Made by a program: the position numbers and the translations under genes
Notes under the pieces: generated by a model
The model's database searches: none
What the model was told of the DNA's origin: nothing
What the model saw: the letters and a program-made list of their open reading frames with translations, nothing else
In this document: in pieces, positions 7,426-16,872 of the stretch
Layout: each line of letters starts with the position of its first letter
Numbering within the stretch: the stretch's first letter is position 1
DNA from: Ruminococcus sp.
GTDB lineage: Bacteria > Bacillota > Clostridia > Oscillospirales > Acutalibacteraceae
Assembly: GCA_017411835.1 (NCBI GenBank)
Contig: JAFQPG010000009.1
Location: 1-35,375, forward strand
DNA: 35,375 bases
Direction: 5' to 3'

Positions 7426-9105
7426 ATGTTAAAATCAACCGAGAATACAAACAATTTAATAACTGCCCTTTATTGCAGACTGTCTCAAGAGGACGAAAGG
7501 CTCGGCGAGTCCCTGTCGATTGAGAATCAAAAAATCATACTGCAAAAGTATGCTGACGATCACGGCTTCCGCAACTGCAAATTTTATGTAGATGACGGAT
7601 ACAGTGGTACCGACTTCAAAAGACCTGCCCATGTGCAAATGATGAAGGATGTTGAAGCAGGTAAAATTGGAATCGTAATCGTAAAAGACCAATCCCGTCT
7701 TGGCAGAGATTATCTGGAAACGGGACACTTAATGGACATTAAATTCCCGTCCTATGATGTAAGATTTATTGCAATCAACGATGGGTATGACAGCATCAAT
7801 AGAGCAGATAATGATTTTTCCGGTATGCGTAATTACTTCAACGATTTTTATGCTGCCGATACAAGCAGAAAAATCCGTGCGGTGCAGAGAGCAAAAGGTC
7901 AACGTGGTGAGCGTATAAGCACATCCACACCCTACGGCTATATGCGCAATCCCGAAAACAAAAAGGAATTAATTCCCGACCCACAGACTGCGCCTATTGT
8001 AAAACGCATATTCGATATGTATGCATCGGGACTTGGTGTCGTTAAAATCTGCGATATACTGTGCGAGGAAAAGATACTCTCCCCAAGTGTATATATCTTC
8101 CAAACCACAGGAAAGCGTATCGGCAACCCCGACCTTGAACGTCCGTATCATTGGGCGCAGACCACAGTTCGCAAAATGCTTGAGAATCAGGAATATGTTG
8201 GCGACACCGTTAACTTTAAAACTTATTCCAAGTCGAATAAGTTAAAGAAACGGCTTAAGAATGACCCCGACAAAATCCTCATATTCAAGAATACACACGA
8301 AGCCATTGTTGAGCGTGAAGTATTCGAGAGAGTACAAAAGCACTTTGCCGGACGGAAGCGTCCCGACAAGCAAGGCGAAGTGGACAAGTACGCAGGTATC
8401 CTATACTGCGGTAACTGCCATAAGCGGTTATATCTTGCGAGAGCAAAAACACTCGCACCCGAAAAGAATGCCTTTCAGTGTGGCGGATACCGTAGGCGCA
8501 CCACCGACTGTACGGCACACAATATTCGTGAAATGGTGTTAGACCAAATCGTACTTGACGATTTGAAAAGGATGACCGCCTTTGCGAGAGAAGAACCCGA
8601 TAAGTTCTATGAGGCAGCGATGCAAAAAGCGAAAAGCGAAGCCGAAAAGTTTAATGCCCTTGCTAAAAAGCAAAAAGATAAACTCGAAGACCGTATTAAA
8701 AAGATAGACAATATTATCCGTTGTCTGTATGAAGACCGTGTGGTCGGAAGAATAACCGTAGAGCGTTATGATGAAATGGCTTGCGGATACGAACAGGAAC
8801 AAGCCGAACTGAAGCTCGAACTCGAAAGTCTGAATAAAGGGATTGCCGAGTTAGATGCACACGAACAGTCGGTACGAGAGTTTATGGCAAAGGCAAAACA
8901 GTATGTGGAGATGCCGAAACTGACACCCGAATTGCTTCGAGCCTTCATCCGCAGGATTGAGGTGTTTGAGAAAGAGGTCAAATACTCTCACACTTGCGGA
9001 AATCCCGTAGTAATATACTACAAATTCCAAATGAAGAAGCTTGAAACACTCACCGTAATGTTCGGCACTTATGACGAAGATGCAGAGGAAGATATCCCTG
9101 CATAA
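7426..9105 (+). CDS. Large serine recombinase (TndX/TnpX type)
   Basis: A 559-residue site-specific recombinase that would excise and integrate the element. The N-terminal resolvase domain has ALYCRLSQEDE, placing the nucleophile at Ser20 with Arg18 beside it, and DQSRLGRDYLETG with the active-site arginines. A central Recombinase domain (GYMRNPENKKELIPDPQTAP) is followed by a zinc ribbon (YCGNCHKRL and CGGYRRRTTDC), a long coiled coil (about residues 400-480) and a DUF4368-like C-terminal domain. All expected parts are present, so it looks active. It is the last gene of the element, about 80 bp from the inferred right end. Confidence 0.93.
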   Translation: MLKSTENTNNLITALYCRLSQEDERLGESLSIENQKIILQKYADDHGFRNCKFYVDDGYSGTDFKRPAHVQMMKDVEAGKIGIVIVKDQSRLGRDYLETGHLMDIKFPSYDVRFIAINDGYDSINRADNDFSGMRNYFNDFYAADTSRKIRAVQRAKGQRGERISTSTPYGYMRNPENKKELIPDPQTAPIVKRIFDMYASGLGVVKICDILCEEKILSPSVYIFQTTGKRIGNPDLERPYHWAQTTVRKMLENQEYVGDTVNFKTYSKSNKLKKRLKNDPDKILIFKNTHEAIVEREVFERVQKHFAGRKRPDKQGEVDKYAGILYCGNCHKRLYLARAKTLAPEKNAFQCGGYRRRTTDCTAHNIREMVLDQIVLDDLKRMTAFAREEPDKFYEAAMQKAKSEAEKFNALAKKQKDKLEDRIKKIDNIIRCLYEDRVVGRITVERYDEMACGYEQEQAELKLELESLNKGIAELDAHEQSVREFMAKAKQYVEMPKLTPELLRAFIRRIEVFEKEVKYSHTCGNPVVIYYKFQMKKLETLTVMFGTYDEDAEEDIPA

Positions 9106-9112
9106 AAGTAAG

Positions 9113-9140
9113 AACCGGAAGGCAAAAATGCCTTCCGGTT
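9113..9140 (+). terminator. Hairpin after the recombinase gene
   Basis: AACCGGAAGGCA, AAAA loop, TGCCTTCCGGTT: a perfect 12-bp stem eight bases after the stop codon. There is no T run on the plus strand. Confidence 0.7.
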
Positions 9141-9177
9141 ACATACCACCCTAAAAACTTCGCTAAGAACACATAGC

Positions 9178-9200
9178 AAACCCTGCGGGGTATCTTTATT
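9178..9200. other. Inferred right end of the mobile element (attR) inside a terminator
   Basis: The 19 bases from 9182 (CCTGCGGGGTATCTTTATT) are identical to one arm plus flank of the complete glyS terminator at 12478-12496. Here the partner arm CCCCGCAG is absent; the sequence to the left is element DNA. The minus-strand gene at 9211 therefore seems to have lost half its terminator to an insertion in the loop. The exact crossover dinucleotide is not determined. Confidence 0.5.
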
Positions 9201-9210
9201 ATTCAAACAT

Positions 9211-10842
9211 TTAGAAATTGCCATAAATAAAATCGCTTGCATTATATCCCGGTCCATAAACACCGCACAATATGATAATAAAAATAAGCGAATAGAAGAT
9301 TGCCCATCTGATAAAAATATTTTTCTTTGCGATAGTTTCTCTTATTTTAATACCCTTTTCTTGTAATACATCAACTGTCATCAATAAAGCTATCATAGCA
9401 GTTAGCATAACTATGGTAATAATTTTCGCAATTAATGTACGGGTTTCAGTACTTTGTTCGGCGACTATGAGATTGTCAAACAGAGAGATAAAAGATAAGT
9501 CGAAGTTTGTAAACATCGCTTTTATCATCGGTAGCACATCGTTAATAGATGGTGCTTTTACTATAATACGCGAGATAAATAACAGCAAAGTAGTCCTTGC
9601 GATTTGAAAAATTCTAAAACCAAAGGACTCTTCTTTAATACGAAACAGCTCTATCATTTTCTTGAAAACAGGAGCCAGTGCGACGCTCGAAGAAATCAAA
9701 AGAGCGTTATATAAACCATTTATGATATACTGCCATGTAAGACCATGCCAAATACCGATAAGGAAGAAAACCACAAGCGGAGCGGCAACTGACGGAACAA
9801 TCTTTCCTGCGTAAGCTCCGTATTTTTTACGGAAAGTCTTGCTGATTTTTGTAACAGGCTTACAAAGCATAACAGGATAGAAAACGTATTCTCTCATCCA
9901 AGCGCCGAGTGACATATGCCATCTTTGCCAGAAATTTCCCATAGATGTCGCAAAAAACGGACGCTCGAAGTTGACAGGTAATGTGATACCCATCATTTGA
10001 GCAGCGCCTCTGGTGATGTCAGTACCACCGGAGAAGTCACAGTAAATCTGGAACGAATACGCTATTACACCTACTAAAACATTTGACCCGCTATATTCAG
10101 GCAAACTTGTAGAAAAAACTGCATTTGATATTACAGCAACATTTTCAGCGATTACGAGCTTTTTGAAAAAGCCCCAGAGTATAAGCTGTGCACCGTATTT
10201 GATGTTTTTTAAATCAAAGCTATGGTGCTCTTTTAGCTGTGTTCCTACATCGCCGTATCTCATCAAAGGACCTTGTACTATCGACGGAAAGAAGGATACA
10301 AACAGCGCAAACTTTCCTAAATGTCTTTCTGCTTGCAGTCTGCCTCGTCCGATATCAACAAGATAACCGATTGAGTTAAAGGTGTAGTATGATATACCAA
10401 GAGGAACAATCACGTTAATTAAAGGTACAGAAGCGTCCCACGAAAACAGATTGAATAAATTGTTTATGTTATCAATGAAAAAGTTTAAGTATTTTACATA
10501 AGCAAGAACAAATAAGCTAACCAGTACGGTAATTACCTGTATGGTATGTATTTTTTTTGAAACAGTTTTTTTAATCTCACGTTTATACTCTTTTGTTGCT
10601 TTCTCACCCATAAGGGCAATTTCATTTTTCATCTTGTCTCGGATTTTTTGCATCCATAGACCTGATAAAAAAGTAAACACAGTGCTGGATACAATGAATA
10701 TGACATTATCAATACCACTGAACAAGTAAAAAGCGTAACTTGCGATAAGCAAAACTGCCCATTGAAACTTTTTCGGCACTACGTAGTAGATTATTAATAT
10801 CAAAGATAAAAATAAAAGAAAACTTAGTGAACTTAAAGCCAT
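9211..10842 (-). CDS. MBOAT-family O-acyltransferase (AlgI/DltB-like)
   Basis: A 543-residue integral membrane acyltransferase with about ten hydrophobic segments. Family motifs are present: FQIYCDFSGGTDITRG at 265-280, NFERPFFATSMGNFWQRWHM at 291-310, and the catalytic His366 in LIGIWHGLTW. MBOAT proteins of this group move acyl (often acetyl) groups across the membrane to extracellular polysaccharides or teichoic acids, working with an SGNH/DltD/AlgJ-type partner. Such a partner is encoded divergently at 11075, sharing a 230-bp control region. A good minus-strand promoter lies at 10901-10929. No dltA or dltC is nearby, so the alginate-acetylation-like scheme is more likely than teichoic acid D-alanylation; the target polymer is unknown. 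Confidence 0.88.
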   Translation of the reverse strand: MALSSLSFLLFLSLILIIYYVVPKKFQWAVLLIASYAFYLFSGIDNVIFIVSSTVFTFLSGLWMQKIRDKMKNEIALMGEKATKEYKREIKKTVSKKIHTIQVITVLVSLFVLAYVKYLNFFIDNINNLFNLFSWDASVPLINVIVPLGISYYTFNSIGYLVDIGRGRLQAERHLGKFALFVSFFPSIVQGPLMRYGDVGTQLKEHHSFDLKNIKYGAQLILWGFFKKLVIAENVAVISNAVFSTSLPEYSGSNVLVGVIAYSFQIYCDFSGGTDITRGAAQMMGITLPVNFERPFFATSMGNFWQRWHMSLGAWMREYVFYPVMLCKPVTKISKTFRKKYGAYAGKIVPSVAAPLVVFFLIGIWHGLTWQYIINGLYNALLISSSVALAPVFKKMIELFRIKEESFGFRIFQIARTTLLLFISRIIVKAPSINDVLPMIKAMFTNFDLSFISLFDNLIVAEQSTETRTLIAKIITIVMLTAMIALLMTVDVLQEKGIKIRETIAKKNIFIRWAIFYSLIFIIILCGVYGPGYNASDFIYGNF

Positions 10843-10900
10843 AATTTTAACCCCATAATAATTAATAACATTAGGACAAAATAGTAGTATATTCCTAAAT

Positions 10901-10929
10901 ATTTTATCATATTATAGGATAAGTGTCAA
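10901..10929 (-). promoter_or_regulatory. Promoter for the MBOAT gene
   Basis: On the minus strand, TTGACA (10929-10924), a 17-bp spacer, then TAAAAT (10906-10901), about 60 bp upstream of the start codon. Confidence 0.75.
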
Positions 10930-10996
10930 TTATACAATTGATTATGTCGAGAACTGTGTAATTATATAAAATGGCAATAGTATTGCAACAATAATG

Positions 10997-11025
10997 TTGA
11001 ATTTATTGTTTTTATATGTTATTAT
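10997..11025 (+). promoter_or_regulatory. Promoter for the SGNH-like gene
   Basis: TTGAAT (10997-11002), 17-bp spacer, TATTAT (11020-11025), about 50 bp before the ATG and back to back with the MBOAT promoter. Confidence 0.6.
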
Positions 11026-11074
11026 GATATCCAGTAAATCCATATAAAAATTCACACTATCTGGAGAGACAAAA

Positions 11075-12415
11075 ATGAAAAGAGTAATTTTAAAATCAAT
11101 TATATTTATCTTAATTTTTTTTGTTTTGTGGTCGTTTGTATCAGCTTTAGTTGTTAATGTTGATCGCGATGGATACATAAATATCAGTGAGTTTTATCAA
11201 CAACAAGATGATAGTCTGGATGCGGTATATATAGGTGCAAGTACTGGATTCCTTTATTGGAATTCAGCTATTGCGTGGAATGAATATGGTATAACCGTGT
11301 ATCCATACAGTTGCAATGCTAATTCGTTCTTTTCTACTAAGTATATTATTGAGGAAGCAAGAAAGTCTCAGCCTGATACTAAATTTATCGTTAATGTAAA
11401 TTCATTAACAGATGATGAACTTAGTGTTATGAGTATGCATAACATAATTAATTGTATGCCGTTTTCTCTAACAAAATTAAAGATGATTGACCACCTGTGT
11501 GATATGGGCGATTATGAGGGGAAGGACAGAGCTGAATTTTACTTCCCTCTTATCAGGTTTCATCAGGCATGGCCAGATTTATATTTTACAAGCAAAATAG
11601 ACCTAGGTCCAACAGGGTATAAAGGCGCCTCTATATTTTATAGATATCTTGAAGAATCTGTTGATGTGACTGATTTGTATGTTGCACCTGAAAAAAATAT
11701 TGAGCTTTCTGAAAAAATAGTTTCTTCGACAGAGAGTTTACTGTCATACTGTGATGAAGAAAACATCGAGGTTGTTTTTGTGGTTGTACCTCAGGCAAGA
11801 GACAATCAGTATGAAATGGACCGACTAAGGACATTTGCAGATTTCATTTCTGATAAGGGATATACGGTTTTAGATTTTTCCGAAAACTTTGATGAAGAAA
11901 TAAATCTTGATATGACCAAGGACTATTTTGATGGGAGACATACCAATATCCATGGTTCTATAAAGTTCACTCATTATCTGTCTAAGTATCTTATTGATGA
12001 ATATGGCTTTGAAGATAAGCGTGAAAATGAAGAATATTCTGATTGGCACACTTCTTATGAAAGTTATATGCAGGTTGCCTCATCACATATTCTTGACTTT
12101 GAGTTAGATTATGCTCATAGAGATTTTAGCCTTGAAGAGCCTGATTTTGAAGTTGAAGTTAAAGATAACAACGCTAAAATTTCTATTGAAGCAGTCGAAG
12201 ATTCACAAGGATATCTCGTATATAGAAAAGATGGTGCAAACACGTTGTGGGAGAACATCGTCGAGATTTCAGCAGAAGATATAAAAAAAGAGTATATAGA
12301 TAAAAATCTGACAAAAGGGACTAATTACCATTATACTGTCGTACCATATCTGATTAAAGATGGAGAGCGCTATTACGGTGATTTTAATTATTCAGGTAAA
12401 TCGGTTACGCCTTAA
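11075..12415 (+). CDS. Membrane-anchored SGNH-like protein (DltD/AlgX-J role) with Fn3-like tail
   Basis: A 446-residue protein with an N-terminal membrane anchor (residues 8-27) and an extracellular body. VYIGASTGF places a candidate nucleophile at Ser56 in a GAS block, and DYFDGRHTNIHG gives the matching D-x-x-H pair at Asp286 and His289. These are the SGNH-hydrolase blocks I and V as found in DltD and AlgJ/AlgX-type O-acetylation partners. The last 90 residues (QGYLVYRKDG, GTNYHYTVVPY) look like a fibronectin type III-like beta domain that may bind glycan. Divergent from the MBOAT gene, it most likely accepts the acyl group outside the membrane and transfers it to a surface polymer. GGAG precedes the ATG. 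Confidence 0.75.
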   Translation: MKRVILKSIIFILIFFVLWSFVSALVVNVDRDGYINISEFYQQQDDSLDAVYIGASTGFLYWNSAIAWNEYGITVYPYSCNANSFFSTKYIIEEARKSQPDTKFIVNVNSLTDDELSVMSMHNIINCMPFSLTKLKMIDHLCDMGDYEGKDRAEFYFPLIRFHQAWPDLYFTSKIDLGPTGYKGASIFYRYLEESVDVTDLYVAPEKNIELSEKIVSSTESLLSYCDEENIEVVFVVVPQARDNQYEMDRLRTFADFISDKGYTVLDFSENFDEEINLDMTKDYFDGRHTNIHGSIKFTHYLSKYLIDEYGFEDKRENEEYSDWHTSYESYMQVASSHILDFELDYAHRDFSLEEPDFEVEVKDNNAKISIEAVEDSQGYLVYRKDGANTLWENIVEISAEDIKKEYIDKNLTKGTNYHYTVVPYLIKDGERYYGDFNYSGKSVTP

Positions 12416-12463
12416 GCTTACTAAATAGCTTTTATTATTTAAAGTTTGCTATATAATACAAAA

Positions 12464-12487
12464 ACCCCGCAGTAAAACCTGCGGGGT
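12464..12487 (-). terminator. Terminator shared by glyS (minus) and the SGNH-like gene (plus)
   Basis: ACCCCGCAG, TAAAAC loop, CTGCGGGGT. On the minus strand it is followed by TTTTTG, directly serving glyS; it could also stop the converging plus-strand gene. Confidence 0.85.
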
Positions 12488-12504
12488 ATCTTTATTTAGA
12501 AAAA

Positions 12505-13887
12505 TTAAAATGCAATTTTTTCAGCGATGTATGCTTTAAGTTCTTCGATTTTAATTCTCACCTGCTCCATAGTGTCGCGATCTCTGACTGTTACACAGCC
12601 GTCTTCAAGTGAGTCAAAGTCGTATGTGATACAAAGCGGTGTGCCGATTTCGTCTTGTCTGCGGTAACGCTTACCGATAGAGCCTGCGTCGTCATACTCA
12701 ACCATAAAGTCTTTTGATAATTCGTCAGCAAGTGCTTGAGCCTGCTCTCCTAGTTTCTTAGAAAGCGGGAGCACAGCAGCCTTGAACGGTGCAAGATATG
12801 GGTGCAGTCTAAGTACTGTACGAACATCGTTTTTAGCTTCGTCAACAACTTCTTCGTCATAGCCCTCAGTAATGATAGAAAGGAAGAGACGCTCAACACC
12901 TAAAGATGGCTCGATAACATACGGAATATATCTTGAGTTATCTGTAGGGTCAAAGTACTCTAAGCTCTTAGAGCTTGTGTTCTGGTGCTGAGTGAGGTCG
13001 TAGTCAGTTCTGTCAGCAATACCCCACAGCTCGCCCCAGCCAAATGGGAAGAGGTATTCAAAGTCGGTTGTAGCCTTTGAGTAGAAGCAAAGCTCCTCAG
13101 GGTCGTGGTCTCTAAGACGTAGGTTTTCTTCTTTCATGCCAAGAGAGTAGAGCCAGTCGCGGCAATATGCTCTCCAGTAGTCAAACCACTCTAAATCTGT
13201 ACCAGGCTTGCAGAAGAACTCAAGCTCCATCTGTTCAAATTCTCTTACTCGGAAAATGAAGTTACCCGGTGTGATTTCGTTTCTGAAGGACTTACCAATC
13301 TGTGCAACACCGAAAGGTACTTTCTTTCTGCTTGTACGCTGGATATTTGCAAAGTTTACGAAAATACCCTGTGCGGTTTCAGGACGGAGATAAATCTCAG
13401 ATTTTGAGTCCTCAGTTACGCCCTGGAAGGTTTTGAACATAAGGTTAAACTGACGGATGTCGGTGAAATTCTGCTTGCCACAATTTGGGCAAACAATGTT
13501 CTTTTCTTTGATATATTCAGTCATCTGCTCGTTTGTCCAGCCTGCAACATTAGTGCCGTCAAAATCTTCGATGAGGTTGTCAGCGCGGTGACGGGTTTTA
13601 CATTCCTTACAGTCCATAAGCGGGTCCGAAAAACCGCCTAAATGACCGGATGCAACCCATGTTTGCGGGTTCATTAAAATAGCGGAGTCAAGACCAACGT
13701 TGTACTTGTTTTCCTGCACAAACTTTTTAAGCCACGCTTTTTTGATATTATTTTTAAGCTCCATACCGAGTGGGCCGTAATCCCAAGTGTTAGCAAGACC
13801 GCCGTAGATTTCAGAGCCCGGATATACAAAACCTCTGCCTTTACACAAAGCAACGATTTTTTCCATTTGCTTGTCTGTATTTTTCAT
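12505..13887 (-). CDS. glyS: Glycyl-tRNA synthetase, dimeric class II type
   Basis: A 460-residue enzyme that charges tRNA-Gly with glycine. Visible class II features are the N-terminal block [20 protein letters not shown], motif 2 region [15 protein letters not shown], and motif 3 region [11 protein letters not shown] zinc-binding insertion is seen as CKECKTRH and CPNCGKQNF. The C-terminal anticodon-binding domain starts near [16 protein letters not shown]. Length and layout match the single-chain alpha2 form, not the separate alpha/beta form. I place the start at 13887, where GGAGGGAATTTT precedes the ATG; a longer frame to 13923 lacks a ribosome site. Divergent from pyrR. I see no T-box in the 170-bp upstream region. 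Confidence 0.96.
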   Translation of the reverse strand: MKNTDKQMEKIVALCKGRGFVYPGSEIYGGLANTWDYGPLGMELKNNIKKAWLKKFVQENKYNVGLDSAILMNPQTWVASGHLGGFSDPLMDCKECKTRHRADNLIEDFDGTNVAGWTNEQMTEYIKEKNIVCPNCGKQNFTDIRQFNLMFKTFQGVTEDSKSEIYLRPETAQGIFVNFANIQRTSRKKVPFGVAQIGKSFRNEITPGNFIFRVREFEQMELEFFCKPGTDLEWFDYWRAYCRDWLYSLGMKEENLRLRDHDPEELCFYSKATTDFEYLFPFGWGELWGIADRTDYDLTQHQNTSSKSLEYFDPTDNSRYIPYVIEPSLGVERLFLSIITEGYDEEVVDEAKNDVRTVLRLHPYLAPFKAAVLPLSKKLGEQAQALADELSKDFMVEYDDAGSIGKRYRRQDEIGTPLCITYDFDSLEDGCVTVRDRDTMEQVRIKIEELKAYIAEKIAF

Positions 13888-13989
13888 AAAATTCCCTCCA
13901 AAGTTAGGTTTTTCATACATCATATATAGTACATTTTTAGCGTTACATTGTCAAGATATTGGCAAGCAAATTGCAATTTGATTTATTTG

Positions 13990-14019
13990 TTGACAATAGG
14001 GCTTTTAAGATGTTATTCT
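13990..14019 (+). promoter_or_regulatory. Promoter for pyrR
   Basis: TTGACA (13990-13995) and TATTCT (14014-14019) with an 18-bp spacer, about 40 bp upstream of the ATG. Confidence 0.6.
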
Positions 14020-14056
14020 ACAAATATAGATATAATAACTATTTAAGGTGAATTTT

Positions 14057-14593
14057 ATGGAACATAAGTCGCAACTGCTAAGCGAGTCTGACATTTGTAG
14101 AGTATTAAAGCGTATTGCGCACCAGATTATCGAAAAGAACCGCGGAACAAAAGATTTGTGTTTAATCGGTATCAAGTCGCGCGGTGTACCGCTTGCACAA
14201 AGGCTTGCGCAAAATATTTTTGAGATTGATTCAAACAAGGTTGAAGTCGGTGAGCTTGATATTACCCACTACCGTGATGACAGAGTAAAAGCAAACGATG
14301 CCCCTGTGCTTACGGATACGAAAGTTGATTTTGATATTACAGGCAAAACTGTTGTTCTTGTTGACGATGTTATCTTCACCGGTCGTACTGCGCGCGCGGC
14401 ACTCGATGCTGTACTTGATTTAGGCAGAGCATCACGAATTCAGCTTTGCGTGCTTATCGACAGAGGTCACTCGGAGCTACCGATTAAGGCGAATTTTGTC
14501 GGAAAGAATATCCCTACATCTCTCGACGAAGCTGTTGCGGTAAGGCTTTTCGAATACGACGGGGAAAACTCTGTTGATATTTATACAAAATAA
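14057..14593 (+). CDS. pyrR: PyrR: pyr operon RNA-binding attenuator / uracil phosphoribosyltransferase
   Basis: A 178-residue protein, the usual PyrR length. The PRPP-binding loop is [20 protein letters not shown] around residues 99-118. [20 protein letters not shown] and [10 protein letters not shown] are further family blocks. PyrR binds pyrimidine operon leader RNA when UMP is high and also makes UMP from uracil and PRPP. No pyrimidine biosynthesis gene is adjacent and no anti-antiterminator leader is evident, so it would act in trans. AAGGTG lies seven bases before the chosen ATG (14057), better than the frame start at 14048. Confidence 0.93.
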   Translation: MEHKSQLLSESDICRVLKRIAHQIIEKNRGTKDLCLIGIKSRGVPLAQRLAQNIFEIDSNKVEVGELDITHYRDDRVKANDAPVLTDTKVDFDITGKTVVLVDDVIFTGRTARAALDAVLDLGRASRIQLCVLIDRGHSELPIKANFVGKNIPTSLDEAVAVRLFEYDGENSVDIYTK

Positions 14594-14606
14594 TTATTAA
14601 TTCAAA

Positions 14607-14638
14607 GTAAGAGTTGCTTTTAAGGTGGCTCTTATTTT
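14607..14638 (+). terminator. Terminator after pyrR
   Basis: AAGAGTTGCTTT pairs with AAGGTGGCTCTT using several G-U wobbles; followed by ATTTTT. Confidence 0.6.
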
Positions 14639-14653
14639 TGGCATATTTTTATA

Positions 14654-14682
14654 TTGAATATATACATAAAATATGATAAAAT
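14654..14682 (+). promoter_or_regulatory. Promoter for the flavodiiron-rubredoxin gene
   Basis: TTGAAT (14654-14659), 17-bp spacer, TAAAAT (14677-14682), about 30 bp before the ATG. Confidence 0.65.
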
Positions 14683-14714
14683 TTTTGCAAAGTTTCTAGG
14701 ATGAGGAGATAAAG

Positions 14715-16052
14715 ATGATTACAAATGATATAAAATACATCGGCGTCAATGACCACAAAATTGACTTGTTTGAGGGACAGTATATCGTGCCTAACGGTAT
14801 GGCGTATAACTCCTACGCGATTATCGACGAAAAAATTGCGATTATGGACTCGGTGGATATAAATTTCAAAGACGAGTGGCTGTGTAATATCAAAGAAACA
14901 CTTGGTGAGAGAAAACCCGACTATCTCGTTGTACAGCATATGGAGCCTGACCATTCTGCAAATATTATGAGCTTTATAGAGGCTTATCCTGATGCAAAGA
15001 TTGTTGCATCTGCAAAGGCATTTGCGATGATGAAAAACTTTTTCGGCACAGACCTTGATGATAAGAAAGTAGTAGTCAGTGAAGGCGATACTTTAAATCT
15101 TGGTAAGCATACACTCACGTTTTTTACTGCACCTATGGTGCATTGGCCTGAGGTTGTGGTTACTTATGACAGCAAAGATAAGGTGCTGTTTTCAGCAGAC
15201 GGCTTTGGAAAATTCGGTGCACTTGATGTCGATGAAGACTGGGCGTGCGAAGCAAGACGATACTATTTCGGTATTGTCGGCAAGTACGGCGTGCAGGTGC
15301 AGAGCTTGCTTAAAAAATTAGCAACACTTGATGTTGAAAAGATTTGTCCGCTTCACGGTCCTGTACTTACAGAAAATCTGCCTTATTACATAAATCTCTA
15401 CGATGTATGGTCATCATATAAATCAGAGGACAAGGGCATAGTTGTTGCATACACCTCGGTTTATGGGAATACTAAAAAAGCGGCAATGTTGCTTTGCCAA
15501 AAGCTCAAAGATAACGGGGTTGAAAAAGTCGTGCTCAACGACCTTGCAAGATGCGATATGGCTGAAGCGGTCGAGGACGCTTTTAGATACGATAAAGTAG
15601 TATTTGCAACCACTACCTACAACGCTGATATATTCCCGTATATGCGCGAATTTATCAACCACCTGACGGAGCGTAATTTCCAGAATAAAACTGTTGCCTT
15701 CGTTGAAAACGGAAGTTGGGCACCGACTGGTGCAAAGGTTATGAAAGAGATGCTCTCAAAATGCAAGAATCTTGAGTATGTTAATACAACAGTAAAAATT
15801 ATGTCAGCACTCAATAGTGATAGCGAATCACAGCTTGAGCTTTTAGCACAAGAGCTTTGTGAAAATAAAGTAGAAAAAGGAGGTAGTGACTCTGTGAAAT
15901 ATGTATGTGACATCTGCGGATGGGTTTACGACGAAGAAAAGGGAAGTCCTGAAAACGGCATAGCTGCGGGCACTGCATTTGATGATTTGCCTGAAGATTT
16001 TGTTTGCCCACTATGCGGAGTTGACAAGAGTAATTTCAGCAAAACTGAATAA
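14715..16052 (+). CDS. Flavodiiron protein (FprA) with C-terminal rubredoxin domain
   Basis: A 445-residue cytoplasmic oxygen/NO reductase that protects anaerobes. Residues 1-245 are the metallo-beta-lactamase-like diiron domain: HMEPDH gives His75, Glu77, Asp79 and His80, with further ligands in [15 protein letters not shown] and CPLHGPV. Residues of about 250-385 are the flavodoxin domain with the FMN loop [12 protein letters not shown]. Residues 394-445 are a complete rubredoxin with CDICGWVY and CPLCGVD iron ligands. The fusion lets electrons reach the flavin directly. An internal GGAGG and GTG at the domain border could also give free rubredoxin (separate entry). Single gene with its own promoter and terminator. 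Confidence 0.95.
   Translation: MITNDIKYIGVNDHKIDLFEGQYIVPNGMAYNSYAIIDEKIAIMDSVDINFKDEWLCNIKETLGERKPDYLVVQHMEPDHSANIMSFIEAYPDAKIVASAKAFAMMKNFFGTDLDDKKVVVSEGDTLNLGKHTLTFFTAPMVHWPEVVVTYDSKDKVLFSADGFGKFGALDVDEDWACEARRYYFGIVGKYGVQVQSLLKKLATLDVEKICPLHGPVLTENLPYYINLYDVWSSYKSEDKGIVVAYTSVYGNTKKAAMLLCQKLKDNGVEKVVLNDLARCDMAEAVEDAFRYDKVVFATTTYNADIFPYMREFINHLTERNFQNKTVAFVENGSWAPTGAKVMKEMLSKCKNLEYVNTTVKIMSALNSDSESQLELLAQELCENKVEKGGSDSVKYVCDICGWVYDEEKGSPENGIAAGTAFDDLPEDFVCPLCGVDKSNFSKTE
15879..15896 (+). promoter_or_regulatory. Internal ribosome site and GTG at the rubredoxin border
   Basis: Within the flavodiiron gene, AAAAAGGAGG ends at 15883 and an in-frame GTG lies ten bases later at 15894. The protein from that codon reads [17 protein letters not shown], which is how free-standing rubredoxins usually begin. 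Confidence 0.5.
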
Positions 16053-16055
16053 ATT

Positions 16056-16080
16056 AAAGCCGAGATTATTCTCGGCTTTT
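16056..16080 (+). terminator. Terminator after the flavodiiron-rubredoxin gene
   Basis: AAAGCCGAGA, TTAT loop, TCTCGGCTTT, then T-rich. Confidence 0.9.
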
Positions 16081-16084
16081 CTTA

Positions 16085-16113
16085 TTGCATCAAAGATTTT
16101 GCGGTGGTATAAT
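16085..16113 (+). promoter_or_regulatory. Promoter for the thioesterase-traX pair
   Basis: TTGCAT (16085-16090), 17-bp spacer, TATAAT (16108-16113), about 35 bp before the start codon. Confidence 0.7.
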
Positions 16114-16146
16114 TTACTATGTAAAAAATATTAAGGTCGTGATTTT

Positions 16147-16872
16147 TTGAACAACATATATGAGAGAAAGGCACATATCCCGCTTAGCTTTTGTGACAAT
16201 ACAGGCAAGCTTAGTATATATCATATTTTCACCTTATTTATGGATATCGCTACCGAGCACGCAAAAATTCTTAAGCTTTCGTCAGACGATTTGGGCGATG
16301 ATTTGTTCTGGGTTACTGTTAAGACTAAGGTGCAGATAGTAAAAAGACCCGATATGTATGACGAGGTAACCTTAAAAACATGGCCTGAAAAGCCGTCGAG
16401 GGTGCGTGCAAACAGACACTATATTATAAGTTCTGAAAACGGTGTACTCATAAAGGGCAAAAGTGAGTGGACCGTTGTTAATACAAAGACAGGTAAGTTA
16501 AGTCGTGTAGGTGAGCTTTACGGCGAAGCCTTTGAGTTTTGCGAGGATATCAGCATTGAAGAAAAATTTGCGCGCATGAGCGACGATTTTTCAGACTCTA
16601 AGACAGTTGAGCAGTATACCGTTCGTTCAACCGACATTGATTTGGTTCAGCATATGAACAACGCGGCGTATATCCGCACCCTTGTCGGCGCTATTTCTAC
16701 AAATGATTTAGAGCTTTCTCCGATAGAAGAAATTGAAATTGCTTACAAAAACCAAAGCTACGAGGGCGAAGCACTGACAATAAAATGCAGAGAAGCTGAC
16801 GACGCTGTAGAGTACGGTATGATTAAAACCGATGGCACAGTATGTGCTACTATAAGAATGGTCAGAAAATGA
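16147..16872 (+). CDS. Acyl-ACP thioesterase (FatA family)
   Basis: A 241-residue hydrolase that releases free fatty acids from acyl carrier protein. It has the two tandem hotdog halves of bacterial FatA/FatB-like enzymes: the first with LFMDIATEHAKIL, and FWVTVKTKVQIVKRPDMYDEVTLKTWP; the second with VRSTDIDLVQHMNNAAYIRT, whose D-x-x-x-H-x-N pattern is typical of the catalytic half. The start is a TTG; AAGG lies upstream and no ATG is available until well inside the domain. It overlaps the next gene by ATGA coupling. Confidence 0.88.
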   Translation: MNNIYERKAHIPLSFCDNTGKLSIYHIFTLFMDIATEHAKILKLSSDDLGDDLFWVTVKTKVQIVKRPDMYDEVTLKTWPEKPSRVRANRHYIISSENGVLIKGKSEWTVVNTKTGKLSRVGELYGEAFEFCEDISIEEKFARMSDDFSDSKTVEQYTVRSTDIDLVQHMNNAAYIRTLVGAISTNDLELSPIEEIEIAYKNQSYEGEALTIKCREADDAVEYGMIKTDGTVCATIRMVRK

